Shown here in pieces: positions 30,411-39,369 of a stretch of 64,000 bases of DNA. Origin of the DNA: Gordonia malaquae NBRC 108250 (GTDB lineage: Bacteria; Actinomycetota; Actinomycetes; Mycobacteriales; Mycobacteriaceae); NCBI RefSeq assembly GCF_000344135.1, contig NZ_BAOP01000003.1:62001-126000 (forward strand), read 5' to 3'. The position numbers were made by a program, and so were the translations under genes. A model generated the notes under the pieces. The model ran no database searches. It was not told the origin of the DNA and was given only the letters and a program-made list of their open reading frames with translations. The first letter of the stretch is position 1, and every line of letters starts with the position of its first letter.

Positions 30411-31474
30411 TCTCCTCACACACCGTCACCGACCACGCCCTCACATCCGACGATCGGGTCATTCGGTCGCGGTATGGCACCTGGTCGATGCGATACAGCA
30501 AGCGCACCGCGATCACCACGGCGGCCCTGGTGGGTCTGCTGGCAGTCGTCTTGGTGGCGTCGCTCCTGTTGGGTGAATACCGGGTCAGTCCGGCCGCGCT
30601 GATCGACACCCTGCTCGGTGATCCGCCGAACCGACTCACCGACTTCTTCGTCCTCACCCGACGACTGCCGCGTGCCCTCGTGGCGATCACCGTCGGCGCG
30701 GCACTAGCCGTCTCGGGTTCGCTGTTTCAATCGACGACGTGCAACCCGCTCGCCGGGCCCGACATGCTCGGCGTGAGTCACGGCGCCTCGGTCGGCGCCG
30801 TCGTGGTGATCCTGGTGCTCGGTGGTTCGCTGACTCAAGCCGCTGTCGGAGCGGCGATAGGCGCGGTCGTCGCAGCTGCTCTGATCCTGCTGATCAGTGC
30901 ACGATCCGGATTGCAGGGCGTCCAGCTGATCCTGTCCGGAATCGCGATCGCCGCGATGGCGACGGCGATCGTCGACTACATCCTCACGCAGGTGTTCGTG
31001 GCCAGTGCGACCACCGCGCAGGCCTGGCTCATCGGATCGCTGCAAGGTCGCGGTTGGGACCATCTGTGGCCGATGCTGATCGCGCTCGTCATCGCAGCCC
31101 CGATTCTCATGGTCACCTCGGCTGCGTCGCGGCTGTCGGCGCTGGGGGAGAGCGTCTCGGTCACGCTGGGCGTCCGGACCGTCGGTCTTCGGTGGGTGCT
31201 GATCGGTGTGGCCACACTGCTGGTCGCGGTCGCCGTGGCCGTCGCCGGCCCGATCGCCTTCGTCGCGCTGGTGTCCCCGCACATCGCGTACGCGCTCGCC
31301 CGGACACGGAGTCTCGTCGTGTCGGCGTTGACCGGGGCGACCATCCTCGCGGTGTCCGACCTCATCGCCCAGTACTCACTGCCCGGACCGATTCCCGTCG
31401 GCGCGGTCACCGTGGTCATCGGCGGCGTGTTCTTCCTCTGGCTTCTGCTGGCGGGCGGTCGGCGGCGTGGCTGA
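30407..31474 (+). CDS. Siderophore ABC transporter permease 2 (FecCD)
   Basis: This second FecCD permease of 355 residues has the matching motif GSLFQSTTCNPLAGPDMLGVSHGA and the coupling segment AGPIAFVALVSPHIAYALAR. The GTG start overlaps permease 1. An in-frame ATG at residue 28 would remove the hydrophilic N-terminal extension (SSHTVTDHALTSDDRVIRS), so the true start is uncertain. The two permeases should form a heterodimer with the FecE-like ATPase. Confidence 0.9.
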   Translation: MISSHTVTDHALTSDDRVIRSRYGTWSMRYSKRTAITTAALVGLLAVVLVASLLLGEYRVSPAALIDTLLGDPPNRLTDFFVLTRRLPRALVAITVGAALAVSGSLFQSTTCNPLAGPDMLGVSHGASVGAVVVILVLGGSLTQAAVGAAIGAVVAAALILLISARSGLQGVQLILSGIAIAAMATAIVDYILTQVFVASATTAQAWLIGSLQGRGWDHLWPMLIALVIAAPILMVTSAASRLSALGESVSVTLGVRTVGLRWVLIGVATLLVAVAVAVAGPIAFVALVSPHIAYALARTRSLVVSALTGATILAVSDLIAQYSLPGPIPVGAVTVVIGGVFFLWLLLAGGRRRG

Positions 31475-32234
31475 CGGTCGAGTGTATGCGGCGACGGTGG
31501 GCGCGGTGGCCGACCTGACGCCGCGGATGAGACGCCTGACGCTGAGGGCGCCCGAACTCGCCGGCTTTGTTCCGTCCGGCCCCGACGAGTACATCGGGCT
31601 CCTCATGCCGACCACGGCGGATCAGCCGCTGATGCTGCCGTCCCTCGACGACGGCCCGAACATCCGGGCCGCGGTCAGTGCGATGGACGACGACGTCCGG
31701 CCCGACCTGCGGTGGTACACCGTGAGAGCACACCGCCCCCAGATGTGCGAGGTCGACGTCGACGTGGTCGTGCACGGCGATCAAGGCCCCGGCACACGGT
31801 TCGCTCGTCGAGCCCGAATCGGGACCGCTGTCGGGATCCGGGAGAGCACTGCGATGTACTCGTCCGCTGTCTCGCCGGTGTCGCGCCTGCTTGTCGGCGA
31901 CGAGACGGCGCTCCCGGCGATCGCGCGGATCCTCGAGACGACACCGTCGTCGCCGACTCGGGTTCTGATCGAGGTCGGCACGGCGTCGGACCGAGTGGCC
32001 GTCGATTCGGCGACGTCGATCGAGTGGATCGTCCGCGGTTCGCGAGTCCCGGGCGCGGCGCTCGACGAAGCGCTCCGCGCAGCGTCTGTCCCATCTGATG
32101 TGGGTCTGGTGTGGCTGTGCGGAGAACGGTCTGCGATTCGCCGCATGCGGCGACACCTCGTCGAGGATCGAGGAGTCGGGCGCGAGCGGATTCTCTTCTC
32201 CGGGTACTGGCGACTCGGCGAAGCGCGCGGCTGA
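31467..32234 (+). CDS. Siderophore-interacting protein (ferric-siderophore reductase)
   Basis: This 255-residue SIP/ViuB-type flavoprotein has an N-terminal FAD-binding barrel with the R-x-Y-T motif in LRWYTVRAH, the loop VHGDQGPGTRFA and a C-terminal NAD(P)H domain ending WLCGERSAIRRMRRHL and SGYWRLGE. It reduces Fe(III) in the imported siderophore to release iron in the cytoplasm. The GTG overlaps the end of permease 2 by 8 bases, completing an import-plus-release unit. No siderophore biosynthesis genes are nearby, so the siderophore may be foreign or made elsewhere. Confidence 0.9.
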   Translation: MADGRVYAATVGAVADLTPRMRRLTLRAPELAGFVPSGPDEYIGLLMPTTADQPLMLPSLDDGPNIRAAVSAMDDDVRPDLRWYTVRAHRPQMCEVDVDVVVHGDQGPGTRFARRARIGTAVGIRESTAMYSSAVSPVSRLLVGDETALPAIARILETTPSSPTRVLIEVGTASDRVAVDSATSIEWIVRGSRVPGAALDEALRAASVPSDVGLVWLCGERSAIRRMRRHLVEDRGVGRERILFSGYWRLGEARG

Positions 32235-32292
32235 CTTTCCATCCGGAGAAGCCCTGGCCAGGGCCCTAAAGCCGCGTCCTGGGATCGTCGAT

Positions 32293-32335
32293 AATCGTAT
32301 GAACGAACGATTGACTGTGCGAATTGGGCTACGGT
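32293..32335 (+). promoter_or_regulatory. Likely promoter and operator of the OpuC-type operon
   Basis: The inverted repeat AATCGT (32293-32298) and ACGATT (32307-32312) overlaps a -35-like TTGACT (32311-32316). Possible -10 sequences TACGGT (32330-32335) or CGATAT follow, at imperfect spacing. The region is AT-richer than its surroundings. Confidence 0.35.
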
Positions 32336-32360
32336 CGATATCGATTAGAGGAGAAATCCA

Positions 32361-33008
32361 CTGAACGATATCTGGAATTTCATCAGCCACCGGCGGTCAC
32401 AACTGGCCGTCGATTCGTACCTGCACGTCAGTGCCGTGATTCAATGCCTTCTTCTCGCGACGGTCATCGGGGTCCTGGTCGGAATCGCCGTGTATCGGAG
32501 CCCGGCCGGGTCAGCGATCGCCACCGCTTTGTCGAGCACCATTCTCACGATTCCGTCCTTTGCACTCCTGGGCCTGCTGATCCCGATTCTCGGTCTGGGA
32601 GTTCCTCCAACTGTCATCGCGCTGACCATGTACTCGCTGTTGCCGATCGTGCGGAACACGATCGTCGGTCTCGGCGCCGTCGACCCCGCCGTGACAGACG
32701 CGGCACGCGGCATCGGCATGAGTCGGCTCCGTGTCCTCACCCGAGTCGAGCTGGTTCTCGCATGGCCTTCGATCTTGACCGGCATGCGCGTCAGCACTCA
32801 GATGGCGATGGGAATCCTCGCGATCGCGGCCTACGCCAAGGGCCCCGGTCTAGGAAACCTGATCTTCTCCGGACTGTCCCGAGTGGGCAGCCCGACAGCG
32901 ATCCCACAAGCACTCACCGGCACGGTCCTGATCGTGATCCTCGCGCTGATCCTCGATGGGATCTACGTTCTGATCGGCCGGCTCACCACCTCGAAGGGAA
33001 TCCGATGA
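32361..33008 (+). CDS. OpuC-type ABC permease with probable CTG start
   Basis: This 215-residue permease of a glycine betaine/carnitine/choline importer has about five membrane segments and the permease loop DAARGIGMSRLRVLTRVELVLAWPSI. From CTG 32361 the frame reads NDIWNFISHRRSQLAVDSYL, the N-terminus expected for this family. AGAGGAG (32347-32353) lies 7 bases before the CTG, and no ATG, GTG or TTG occurs in that window. The next in-frame start is GTG 32436, which would delete the family-conserved N-terminal 25 residues and has no ribosome-binding site. The ATPase gene overlaps its end (ATGA). Confidence 0.82.
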   Translation: MNDIWNFISHRRSQLAVDSYLHVSAVIQCLLLATVIGVLVGIAVYRSPAGSAIATALSSTILTIPSFALLGLLIPILGLGVPPTVIALTMYSLLPIVRNTIVGLGAVDPAVTDAARGIGMSRLRVLTRVELVLAWPSILTGMRVSTQMAMGILAIAAYAKGPGLGNLIFSGLSRVGSPTAIPQALTGTVLIVILALILDGIYVLIGRLTTSKGIR

Positions 33009-34231
33009 CCGAGAGTCCAGAATCGAGATCCGGTGACGTCTCCGGCGTGGAGATCGTTCTCGATCATGTCTCGAAGACGTATTCCGGCCAGAAGACGCCG
33101 GCGGTCGCGGACGTGTCGATGACGATTCCCGCCGGTGAGATCGTGGTGTTCGTCGGGCCGTCCGGCAGTGGGAAGACGACCACAATGAGAATGATCAACC
33201 GGCTGATAGAACCGACGTCCGGCCGGATCACCATCGGTGGACGCGACGCGTTGTCGCTCGACGCGAACAAGCTCCGGCAGAGCATCGGGTACGCCATCCA
33301 GCAGGGTGGACTGTTCCCGCACATGACTGTCGCCCAGAACATCGCGGTGGTCCCGAAACTGCTGAAGTGGGACAAACAGCGGATCGCCGATCGCGTCGCC
33401 GAACTCCTCGACATGGTCGGACTCGACGCCGACCAATTCGCACATCGCTATCCCCGTCAGCTGTCCGGAGGGCAGCAGCAGCGGGTCGGCGTGGCTCGCG
33501 CGCTGGCGGCCGACCCGCCGGTCCTCCTGATGGACGAACCGTTCGGCGCGGTTGATCCCATCACCCGCGGCCTGCTCCAAGACGAACTCATGCAGCTTCA
33601 AGAGGAACTGCGCAAGACCATCGTCTTCGTGACCCACGACTTCAGTGAAGCGGTGAAACTCGGTGATCGCATCGCCGTCCTCGGCGAACAGTCCCGAATC
33701 CTCCAGTACGACACACCCGAGGCCATCCTCGCCAATCCCGCCAACGACACGGTCGCGGGCTTCGTCGGGCAGGGTGCCTCACTCCAGCAGTTGAATCTCA
33801 AACGGGTCCGTGACGTCGACATCGAAGACCGTCCGACTGCCAGAGAAGACGAACCTGTGTCCGACTTCGCTGCACGCATCGACGATTGGGGCGTGATCCT
33901 GGACAACCGGGATCGTCCCGTCCGGTGGACGGACCGCGCTCACCTCGCGGGAGCGACGTCGCTCCGGAACGTCGGGCTCCCGCTCGGGGAGATGGTCACC
34001 ACCTCTTCGACTCTCCAGGACGCGTTGGAGGCGATCCTGGCCGAACGGAACGCGTCGACAGTGGTCACGGGCACTCGTGGCCGGTACGCAGGAGTGGTCA
34101 CGATCGAGACGCTGATCGACGCGATCAGGTCGATGCGTGACGAGCACCGCGGCGATCCGCCGATCGCCGAAGCCGGGCTCGTCGCGAATCCCGTCGAGAC
34201 TCCTGCGGCGACCGACGGCCCGGGCCGATGA
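33005..34231 (+). CDS. OpuC-type ABC ATPase with CBS domain
   Basis: This 408-residue ATPase of the OpuCA/ProV class has Walker A GPSGSGKTT, signature LSGGQQQRV, Walker B LLMDEPFGAVD and the switch histidine in FVTHDFSEAVKL. The C-terminal third contains at least one CBS-type unit (VGLPLGEMVTTSSTLQDALEAI and the TRGRYAGVVTIETLIDAI end). CBS domains sense ionic strength or nucleotides in osmoregulated importers. The ATG overlaps the upstream stop and the stop overlaps the next permease ATG, so translation is coupled. Confidence 0.92.
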   Translation: MTESPESRSGDVSGVEIVLDHVSKTYSGQKTPAVADVSMTIPAGEIVVFVGPSGSGKTTTMRMINRLIEPTSGRITIGGRDALSLDANKLRQSIGYAIQQGGLFPHMTVAQNIAVVPKLLKWDKQRIADRVAELLDMVGLDADQFAHRYPRQLSGGQQQRVGVARALAADPPVLLMDEPFGAVDPITRGLLQDELMQLQEELRKTIVFVTHDFSEAVKLGDRIAVLGEQSRILQYDTPEAILANPANDTVAGFVGQGASLQQLNLKRVRDVDIEDRPTAREDEPVSDFAARIDDWGVILDNRDRPVRWTDRAHLAGATSLRNVGLPLGEMVTTSSTLQDALEAILAERNASTVVTGTRGRYAGVVTIETLIDAIRSMRDEHRGDPPIAEAGLVANPVETPAATDGPGR

Positions 34232-34980
34232 CCACCGAGACGAAGGTCGCGCGCTCGACGACCATCCAACTCTGGGCGCAACCGCTCGTGGTGGCAGTTC
34301 TCGCGGGCGGCGTCCTCACGTGGGCGTTGAGCAGAGACTTGACCGACACGCAGAAGGCGACGATCAACACCTCGTACATCGCCCAGTTGATCGGCGAGCA
34401 CCTCGCGCTGACCGTGGCGATCACGGCGATCGTGCTGGCCGTGTCCGTTCCGCTCGCCGTCCTCGTCACCCGGAACCGCTTCCGCTGGCTGGCGCCGTTG
34501 TTCGTCGGCATCGCGAACATCGGGCAGGCGGCGCCCGCCATCGGTCTGCTGGTGCTCTTCTTCCTGTGGACGGCGACCACGGGCTTCTGGATCGGTGTGC
34601 TGCCGGTCGCGTTCTACTCACTGCTGCCGGTGTTGCGGAACAGCATCCTCGGCCTCAACGAGGTCGATCGCGCGTTGATAGACGCCGCGCGCGGCCAAGG
34701 AATGTCGGAGGTCCGGATCCTGCTGACCGTGGAATTGCCGCTGGCCGTGCCGTTCATCCTCGCGGGACTGCGGACCTCCCTCGTCCTCGCAGTGGGCACG
34801 GCGACCCTATGCTTCCTCGTCGACGCGGGTGGTCTCGGCATCCTGATCGACACCGGCTACAAACTCCGGGACAACGTGACGCTCGTCCTGGGGGCCGTGC
34901 TCGCGGTGAGTCTCGCTCTGATCGTCGACTGGTGCGGCGCACTCGCCGAACGGTACCTGGGACCGAAGGGACTCCGATGA
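34228..34980 (+). CDS. OpuC-type ABC permease 2
   Basis: This 250-residue permease has five to six membrane segments and the conserved EAA-like loop DAARGQGMSEVRILLTVELPLAVPFI. It is a paralogue of the first permease and would pair with it. It overlaps the ATPase gene and the binding-protein gene by 4 bases each. Confidence 0.92.
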   Translation: MTTETKVARSTTIQLWAQPLVVAVLAGGVLTWALSRDLTDTQKATINTSYIAQLIGEHLALTVAITAIVLAVSVPLAVLVTRNRFRWLAPLFVGIANIGQAAPAIGLLVLFFLWTATTGFWIGVLPVAFYSLLPVLRNSILGLNEVDRALIDAARGQGMSEVRILLTVELPLAVPFILAGLRTSLVLAVGTATLCFLVDAGGLGILIDTGYKLRDNVTLVLGAVLAVSLALIVDWCGALAERYLGPKGLR

Positions 34981-35960
34981 GAAGACGTTCACTGCGCATC
35001 GCGGTCGCCGCGACCGTCGCGACCGTCGTGGTCGCCGCTGGAGCCGCGTGCGGCCTCGAATCGGGTGGTGCGCTTCCCTTGCCGGTGAAGCCGGGGTCGA
35101 TCACCGAACAACCCGACCTGGTCGGCGCCAAGATCACCGTCGGCTCGAAGGATTTCACCGAACAGGTGACGCTCGGTTACATCCTGGAGTTCGCGGTGGC
35201 CGCGGCGGGCGCGGACGTCCGGGATCTGACGAACATCCAAGGATCGAACTCGTCCCGCGACGCGATGGTGGCCGGACAGGTCGACCTCGCGATCGAGTAC
35301 ACGGGAACCGGATGGATCAACTATCTCGGCAACGAGAAGCCGATCGCCGACCCGACCGCACAGTTCGACGCGGTTCGCGATGCGGACCTCAAGCAGAACG
35401 ACGTCGTATGGGTGAACCCCGCGCCGCTGGACAACACGTACGCGCTCGCGGTCAATCAGAAGAATCTCGCCTCGCTGGGAGTTCGGACGCTCTCGCAGTA
35501 CGCGGACCTGGTCAAGCGTGATCCGGGTTCGGCCAGCACATGTCTGGAGACCGAGTTCAGGAGCCGTCAAGACGGTTTCCCCGGGATGGCCAAAGCGTAT
35601 GAGTTCCCGGTGTCGGCTGCGCAGACGCAGATCCTGCAGACGGGGATCATCTATCAGGCCACTGCGAACGGCAACTGTGCGTTCGGCGAGGTGTTCACGA
35701 CGGATGGCCGCATCAAGGCGCTGAATCTGGCGCTTCTCGAGGACGACCGCCACTTCTTCCCGCACTACAACGCGGCGGTCACGATGCGGTCGGAGACTGC
35801 CGAGGCTCACCCGTCTATCGCGAGGGTCACCAAGCCGGTGATGGACGCGTTGACGTCCGAGGAGATGAGCGAACTCAACCGCCAGGTGGACGTCGACGGA
35901 CGGGAACCCGCCGACGTCGCACGCGACTGGATGGTCAAGAAGGGATTCGTCACGGTCTGA
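34977..35960 (+). CDS. OpuC-type substrate-binding lipoprotein
   Basis: This 327-residue binding protein of the OpuAC/ProX class has a basic start (MRRRSLR), a hydrophobic signal ending AAGAAC and then the family segment KITVGSKDFTEQVTLGYILE. The substrate region includes GQVDLAIEYTGTGWINYL. The lipobox is weak, since the -3 residue is glycine rather than leucine, but a lipoprotein anchor is still likely. Choline, betaine, carnitine or ectoine are possible ligands. The gene ends 11 bases inside the convergent amine oxidase gene. Confidence 0.9.
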   Translation: MRRRSLRIAVAATVATVVVAAGAACGLESGGALPLPVKPGSITEQPDLVGAKITVGSKDFTEQVTLGYILEFAVAAAGADVRDLTNIQGSNSSRDAMVAGQVDLAIEYTGTGWINYLGNEKPIADPTAQFDAVRDADLKQNDVVWVNPAPLDNTYALAVNQKNLASLGVRTLSQYADLVKRDPGSASTCLETEFRSRQDGFPGMAKAYEFPVSAAQTQILQTGIIYQATANGNCAFGEVFTTDGRIKALNLALLEDDRHFFPHYNAAVTMRSETAEAHPSIARVTKPVMDALTSEEMSELNRQVDVDGREPADVARDWMVKKGFVTV

Positions 35961-37254
35961 GGTCGGTGATCTCGGCAGCCGCACGCCGGCCTGCGCAGAT
36001 CGCCCCCTCCAGATAGCCGGGGTGATCGTCGGACGTCTCGGTTCCCGCCCAATGGACCCGACCGGACGCCGTCGAATATGCGGGGAGGTCTGCGCCGACG
36101 GTTTCAGGCAGCGGCATCGCGACGTATCCGCCCTCGACGAAGGCGTCCAGATGCCACACCTTGTCGTGCCAGTCGGCAGGAGTGCGGGCGTCGTCTCCGA
36201 ACAGGTCTCCGAGGACGTCGAGAATGCGAGCCCGGCGTTCCTGCGGGCCGAGATCGTCGAACGTCCGAGCGTCCGATCCTCCGACAAGCACGGTGAGGTG
36301 ACCTGCCCCGCCGGGGGCAGACGAATCGAAGACGCCGATTCCGATGTCGCCCATCGCCAAGGTCTCCGCGGGACCGTCCTTTCGCCAGAACGGCCTCGGG
36401 TAGACCGCGACGGCTTTGTACACCGACCCCATGCGCATCGACCGCTCCGCGTTCGTTCGGCCGTCTGGCAGTGGCGGGTGATGGGCGATGCGCTTCGCCA
36501 CCGGCGGCGGCACCGCGATCACCACATGATCGGCTGCTATCCGCCCCGCCGAGGTCGATACGTCGACTCCCTCATCGCCCCGTCGCACCGCGGTGGCCCT
36601 CACACCGAGCACCACTCGCGCGCCGAGGTCGTCGGCCATGCGATCGACCAGGTGACCTGCTCCTTCAACGATCAGGGACTCCTGTGCGCCACCCTGTGAC
36701 GAGAGCATTCCCACGGCGCCACCCATCACGCCCACTGTGGTCGCGAGCGCACCCAGAGTGACTTTGTCGAGTTCGGCCGTCGACGACACGCCCGCCACCA
36801 ACGAGAGCAGTCTGCGGGTCCGTGCACCGGGGACACGTGAGATCAGTCGGTCGAGTGTGAGGCCGCTCCACTTGTGAGGCACGCGGGTCCGCGACATCAG
36901 TTCGAGCGCGGCGATACTCGCGACCCCGATGAGCACGGCGGGGGAGTACGGCCGAACCCGGCGACCGCAGTCGACGATGCGTGGAACGCGCGGAGTCTCC
37001 ATCGGGTAGACCGTTCCGCCGAGTTCGTCGGTCAACGCGAGCAGCCGCTCGTGCCCGGCCCCGACCCACTGCCCGCCGAGGTCGAGCCGGGAGCCGAGGC
37101 CCGACGTGACACCGTAGGCGCGTCCGCCGGGTCGATCCGCTGCCTCGACGACGCAGACGTCGAGGCCGGCGCGCGTCAGATCACGCGCGGCGACGAGTCC
37201 CGACATGCCTGCGCCGACGACCACGACATCCACGCGATCCGGGAGGCCACTCAT
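35950..37254 (-). CDS. Flavin monoamine oxidase family protein A
   Basis: This 434-residue FAD-dependent amine oxidase has the dinucleotide-binding motif VVVVGAGMSGLVAARDL, the RPGGRAYGVTSGLGSRLDLGGQWVG segment that follows it in this family, and the C-terminal FAD contact VHWAGTETSDDHPGYLEGAICAG. It should oxidise an unknown amine with release of ammonia and peroxide. The ATG overlaps the stop of the upstream paralogue by 4 bases, so the two are one operon. The open frame continues upstream into that paralogue and is not coding. Confidence 0.88.
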   Translation of the reverse strand: MSGLPDRVDVVVVGAGMSGLVAARDLTRAGLDVCVVEAADRPGGRAYGVTSGLGSRLDLGGQWVGAGHERLLALTDELGGTVYPMETPRVPRIVDCGRRVRPYSPAVLIGVASIAALELMSRTRVPHKWSGLTLDRLISRVPGARTRRLLSLVAGVSSTAELDKVTLGALATTVGVMGGAVGMLSSQGGAQESLIVEGAGHLVDRMADDLGARVVLGVRATAVRRGDEGVDVSTSAGRIAADHVVIAVPPPVAKRIAHHPPLPDGRTNAERSMRMGSVYKAVAVYPRPFWRKDGPAETLAMGDIGIGVFDSSAPGGAGHLTVLVGGSDARTFDDLGPQERRARILDVLGDLFGDDARTPADWHDKVWHLDAFVEGGYVAMPLPETVGADLPAYSTASGRVHWAGTETSDDHPGYLEGAICAGRRAAAEITDLRP

Positions 37255-38609
37255 GCGTCCGCGCGTCCCGAATCGCGGATCTCGGCCGCAGCGCGGCGAC
37301 CGGACCTGATCGCGCCGTCCATGTATCCGTTCCAGACATCCGACGTCTCGGCGCCCGCCCAGTGGATGCGGCCGACCGGTGCCGCCAGCGCCCGGCCGTA
37401 CTGGGTCCACACGCCCGCACCGAGCCGACCGCCGTAGCACCCGCGGGTGAACTCCTCGGCCATCCAATCCTGTTCGATCACCTCGATCGGCTCAGAGGCC
37501 TGCGGTCCGAAGTACTCGACCAACTGCGCGATCACGGCAGCCCGACGCTCGTCGGCGGTCTGCTCGGCGGCCGTGCGGGCGTGCGCGCCTTCGATGAATC
37601 CGACAAGGACGCCGCAGGAGGCGTCGTTCGGCGAGTTGTCCAGGACCACTCCGAACGCACTGTCCAACCCGAGGACGAACCCGCTCAGACCGTCTTCACG
37701 CCAGAACGGGGTGTTGTACGCGACGTGGTACTTGATCACCGATCCCGCAGGCATCTGCTGCGTGAGGGCGTCGCGCGCGGACGGCAGCGGCGGCGAGTAC
37801 CGGAAGCGTGAGGCCAGTGTGGTCGGCACTGCGACGACGACATGCGACCCGGACACCTGTCCGCCCTCAAACGTGACGACCACGCCGTCGTCGTCCTGCG
37901 CGATGTCACGCACCACAGTGTTCAAGCGAACGCGCTCACCCAGTTCGGCGGCCATGCGCTCGGAGATGAGATGTGTGCCGCCGACCACGCGGTGCTCCTG
38001 CGCGCCGCCCGTGGTGGCGGCGAGGATCTCGAGGCTGGTGCCCGACTTCACATAGAACAGGAAGTGGAGAAGCGACAACTCGGGAGTCTCGGCGGAGAAG
38101 ATGGCCGGCACCAGGGTGCGGAACATCCGGATCGCGATTGAGTCGTCGGAGATTCCGGTGAGCCACCCGTCGAGCGTCTGCCGGTCGAGAGTCTCTGCGT
38201 CCGGAGAGGCCCATGGCTGTACGAGGTCGACAGTCGACGCCAGGATCTCGATCTGCTCCCAGATCCGCCCGACTTCGACCGCCACCTCGACCGGCAGACC
38301 GAACGTCTCGTCCGAGTACCGCAGCCGCTGACCGTCGACGTACGTGATCGCCTCGCCGTCGTCGTAGGTGGGGAAGGTCTCGAGACCGAGTTCGTCGATG
38401 AGGTCGAGGACCACATCCTGCGTCGCGCCGACCCACTGACCGCCGAGTTCCACTGGGACACCGTTCGAGAGGAATCCGCCGTGGTTTCGACCGGCGACAC
38501 GGTCGCGCGCCTCCAGCACCACAACGCTCTTGCCGTCCGCCACAAGGGAGCGCGCAGCGCTCAGCCCCGCCAGTCCGGCCCCGACCACGATCACATCGAC
38601 GTTCTCCAT
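37251..38609 (-). CDS. Flavin monoamine oxidase family protein B
   Basis: This 452-residue paralogue of the next gene has VIVVGAGLAGLSAARSL, VELGGQWVGATQDVVLDLIDELGLETF and the C-terminal IHWAGAETSDVWNGYMDGAIRSG. ATG 38609 has AGGAG 6 bases upstream; an earlier GTG (38633) would place it in the coding region. A 14-bp dyad lies 34 bases upstream and a TetR gene precedes it, so induction by an amine is likely. Putrescine, tyramine or similar oxidases are the nearest family examples; the substrate cannot be stated. Confidence 0.9.
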   Translation of the reverse strand: MENVDVIVVGAGLAGLSAARSLVADGKSVVVLEARDRVAGRNHGGFLSNGVPVELGGQWVGATQDVVLDLIDELGLETFPTYDDGEAITYVDGQRLRYSDETFGLPVEVAVEVGRIWEQIEILASTVDLVQPWASPDAETLDRQTLDGWLTGISDDSIAIRMFRTLVPAIFSAETPELSLLHFLFYVKSGTSLEILAATTGGAQEHRVVGGTHLISERMAAELGERVRLNTVVRDIAQDDDGVVVTFEGGQVSGSHVVVAVPTTLASRFRYSPPLPSARDALTQQMPAGSVIKYHVAYNTPFWREDGLSGFVLGLDSAFGVVLDNSPNDASCGVLVGFIEGAHARTAAEQTADERRAAVIAQLVEYFGPQASEPIEVIEQDWMAEEFTRGCYGGRLGAGVWTQYGRALAAPVGRIHWAGAETSDVWNGYMDGAIRSGRRAAAEIRDSGRADA

Positions 38610-38642
38610 GCCGCTCTCCTCAGCGCTAGTCACGAACTCAGT

Positions 38643-38656
38643 CAGTCGTATGACTG
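38643..38656. promoter_or_regulatory. Candidate TetR operator
   Basis: CAGTC-GTAT-GACTG is a perfect 5-4-5 palindrome located between the TetR gene and the amine oxidase operon, overlapping a weak -10-like sequence read on the minus strand. Confidence 0.5.
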
Positions 38657-38702
38657 TGCGAGGAGCGTAAGGCAGATCACACCAAAGATCAAGAGCCGTG
38701 GA

Positions 38703-39305
38703 TCAGGCAGAGATGCCCGCGACGGCGACGACCATGTCGATGACGCGTTCGAGGTCTCGTTCTGAGCGGGCGTTGTCCGGATTCACGACACTCTGCAAGA
38801 GCAGCCCGTCGATTCCGCCGACAAGAAGACGTGCGAGCTGACTGAACTCGAGCGCCGCCGTTTCTCCCGACCGGTCCGCGGCCGCGGTGAACCACGAGGT
38901 GACCGCATCGACGTACGAGTCGTATTGGCGGCGCGGAAGTTCTTGCAGCCCGGGCGTTCTCAAAGCGTGAGTGACCAGTTCGTACTGCAGAAGCTGGAGA
39001 TCCGCATGCTCGACGACAAGCCTCGACCAGAACGTCCTGACGCCCTCGCGAATCGAGTTCTCCAACCCTGATTCGACCGATCCGGATGCCCGAAGAACAC
39101 GTGCGATCTCATCGACGAGATCATCGATCACAGCCTCGAGGAGACCGAGCTTGGTGGGGAAGACGTACTGGAGGGTGCCGAGCGGAATCCCCGCCTCCGC
39201 AGCCACCACCCGCATCGACACACGACCGACCCCCTCACGCATCAACGCGACACGCGCAGCGTCGATCACCTGCCGACGACGTTCACCCGACTCGACGTAG
39301 ACCAT
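38703..39305 (-). CDS. TetR-family regulator upstream of amine oxidases
   Basis: This 200-residue TetR protein has the helix-turn-helix VSMRVVAAEAGIPLGTLQYVFPTKLGLLEAVID and a BetI/TetR_C_6-like C-terminal domain with the pattern LARLLVGGIDGLLLQ. BetI-type regulators respond to choline or amines, which would suit the amine oxidases downstream. It lies in the same direction, 93 bases upstream of the first oxidase. Confidence 0.83.
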   Translation of the reverse strand: MVYVESGERRRQVIDAARVALMREGVGRVSMRVVAAEAGIPLGTLQYVFPTKLGLLEAVIDDLVDEIARVLRASGSVESGLENSIREGVRTFWSRLVVEHADLQLLQYELVTHALRTPGLQELPRRQYDSYVDAVTSWFTAAADRSGETAALEFSQLARLLVGGIDGLLLQSVVNPDNARSERDLERVIDMVVAVAGISA

Positions 39306-39369
39306 GCGGAATCCCTCCGATCACGAGCGGCACACCGTGACCGGCGGACCCATCAATCGAGTATCGCAG

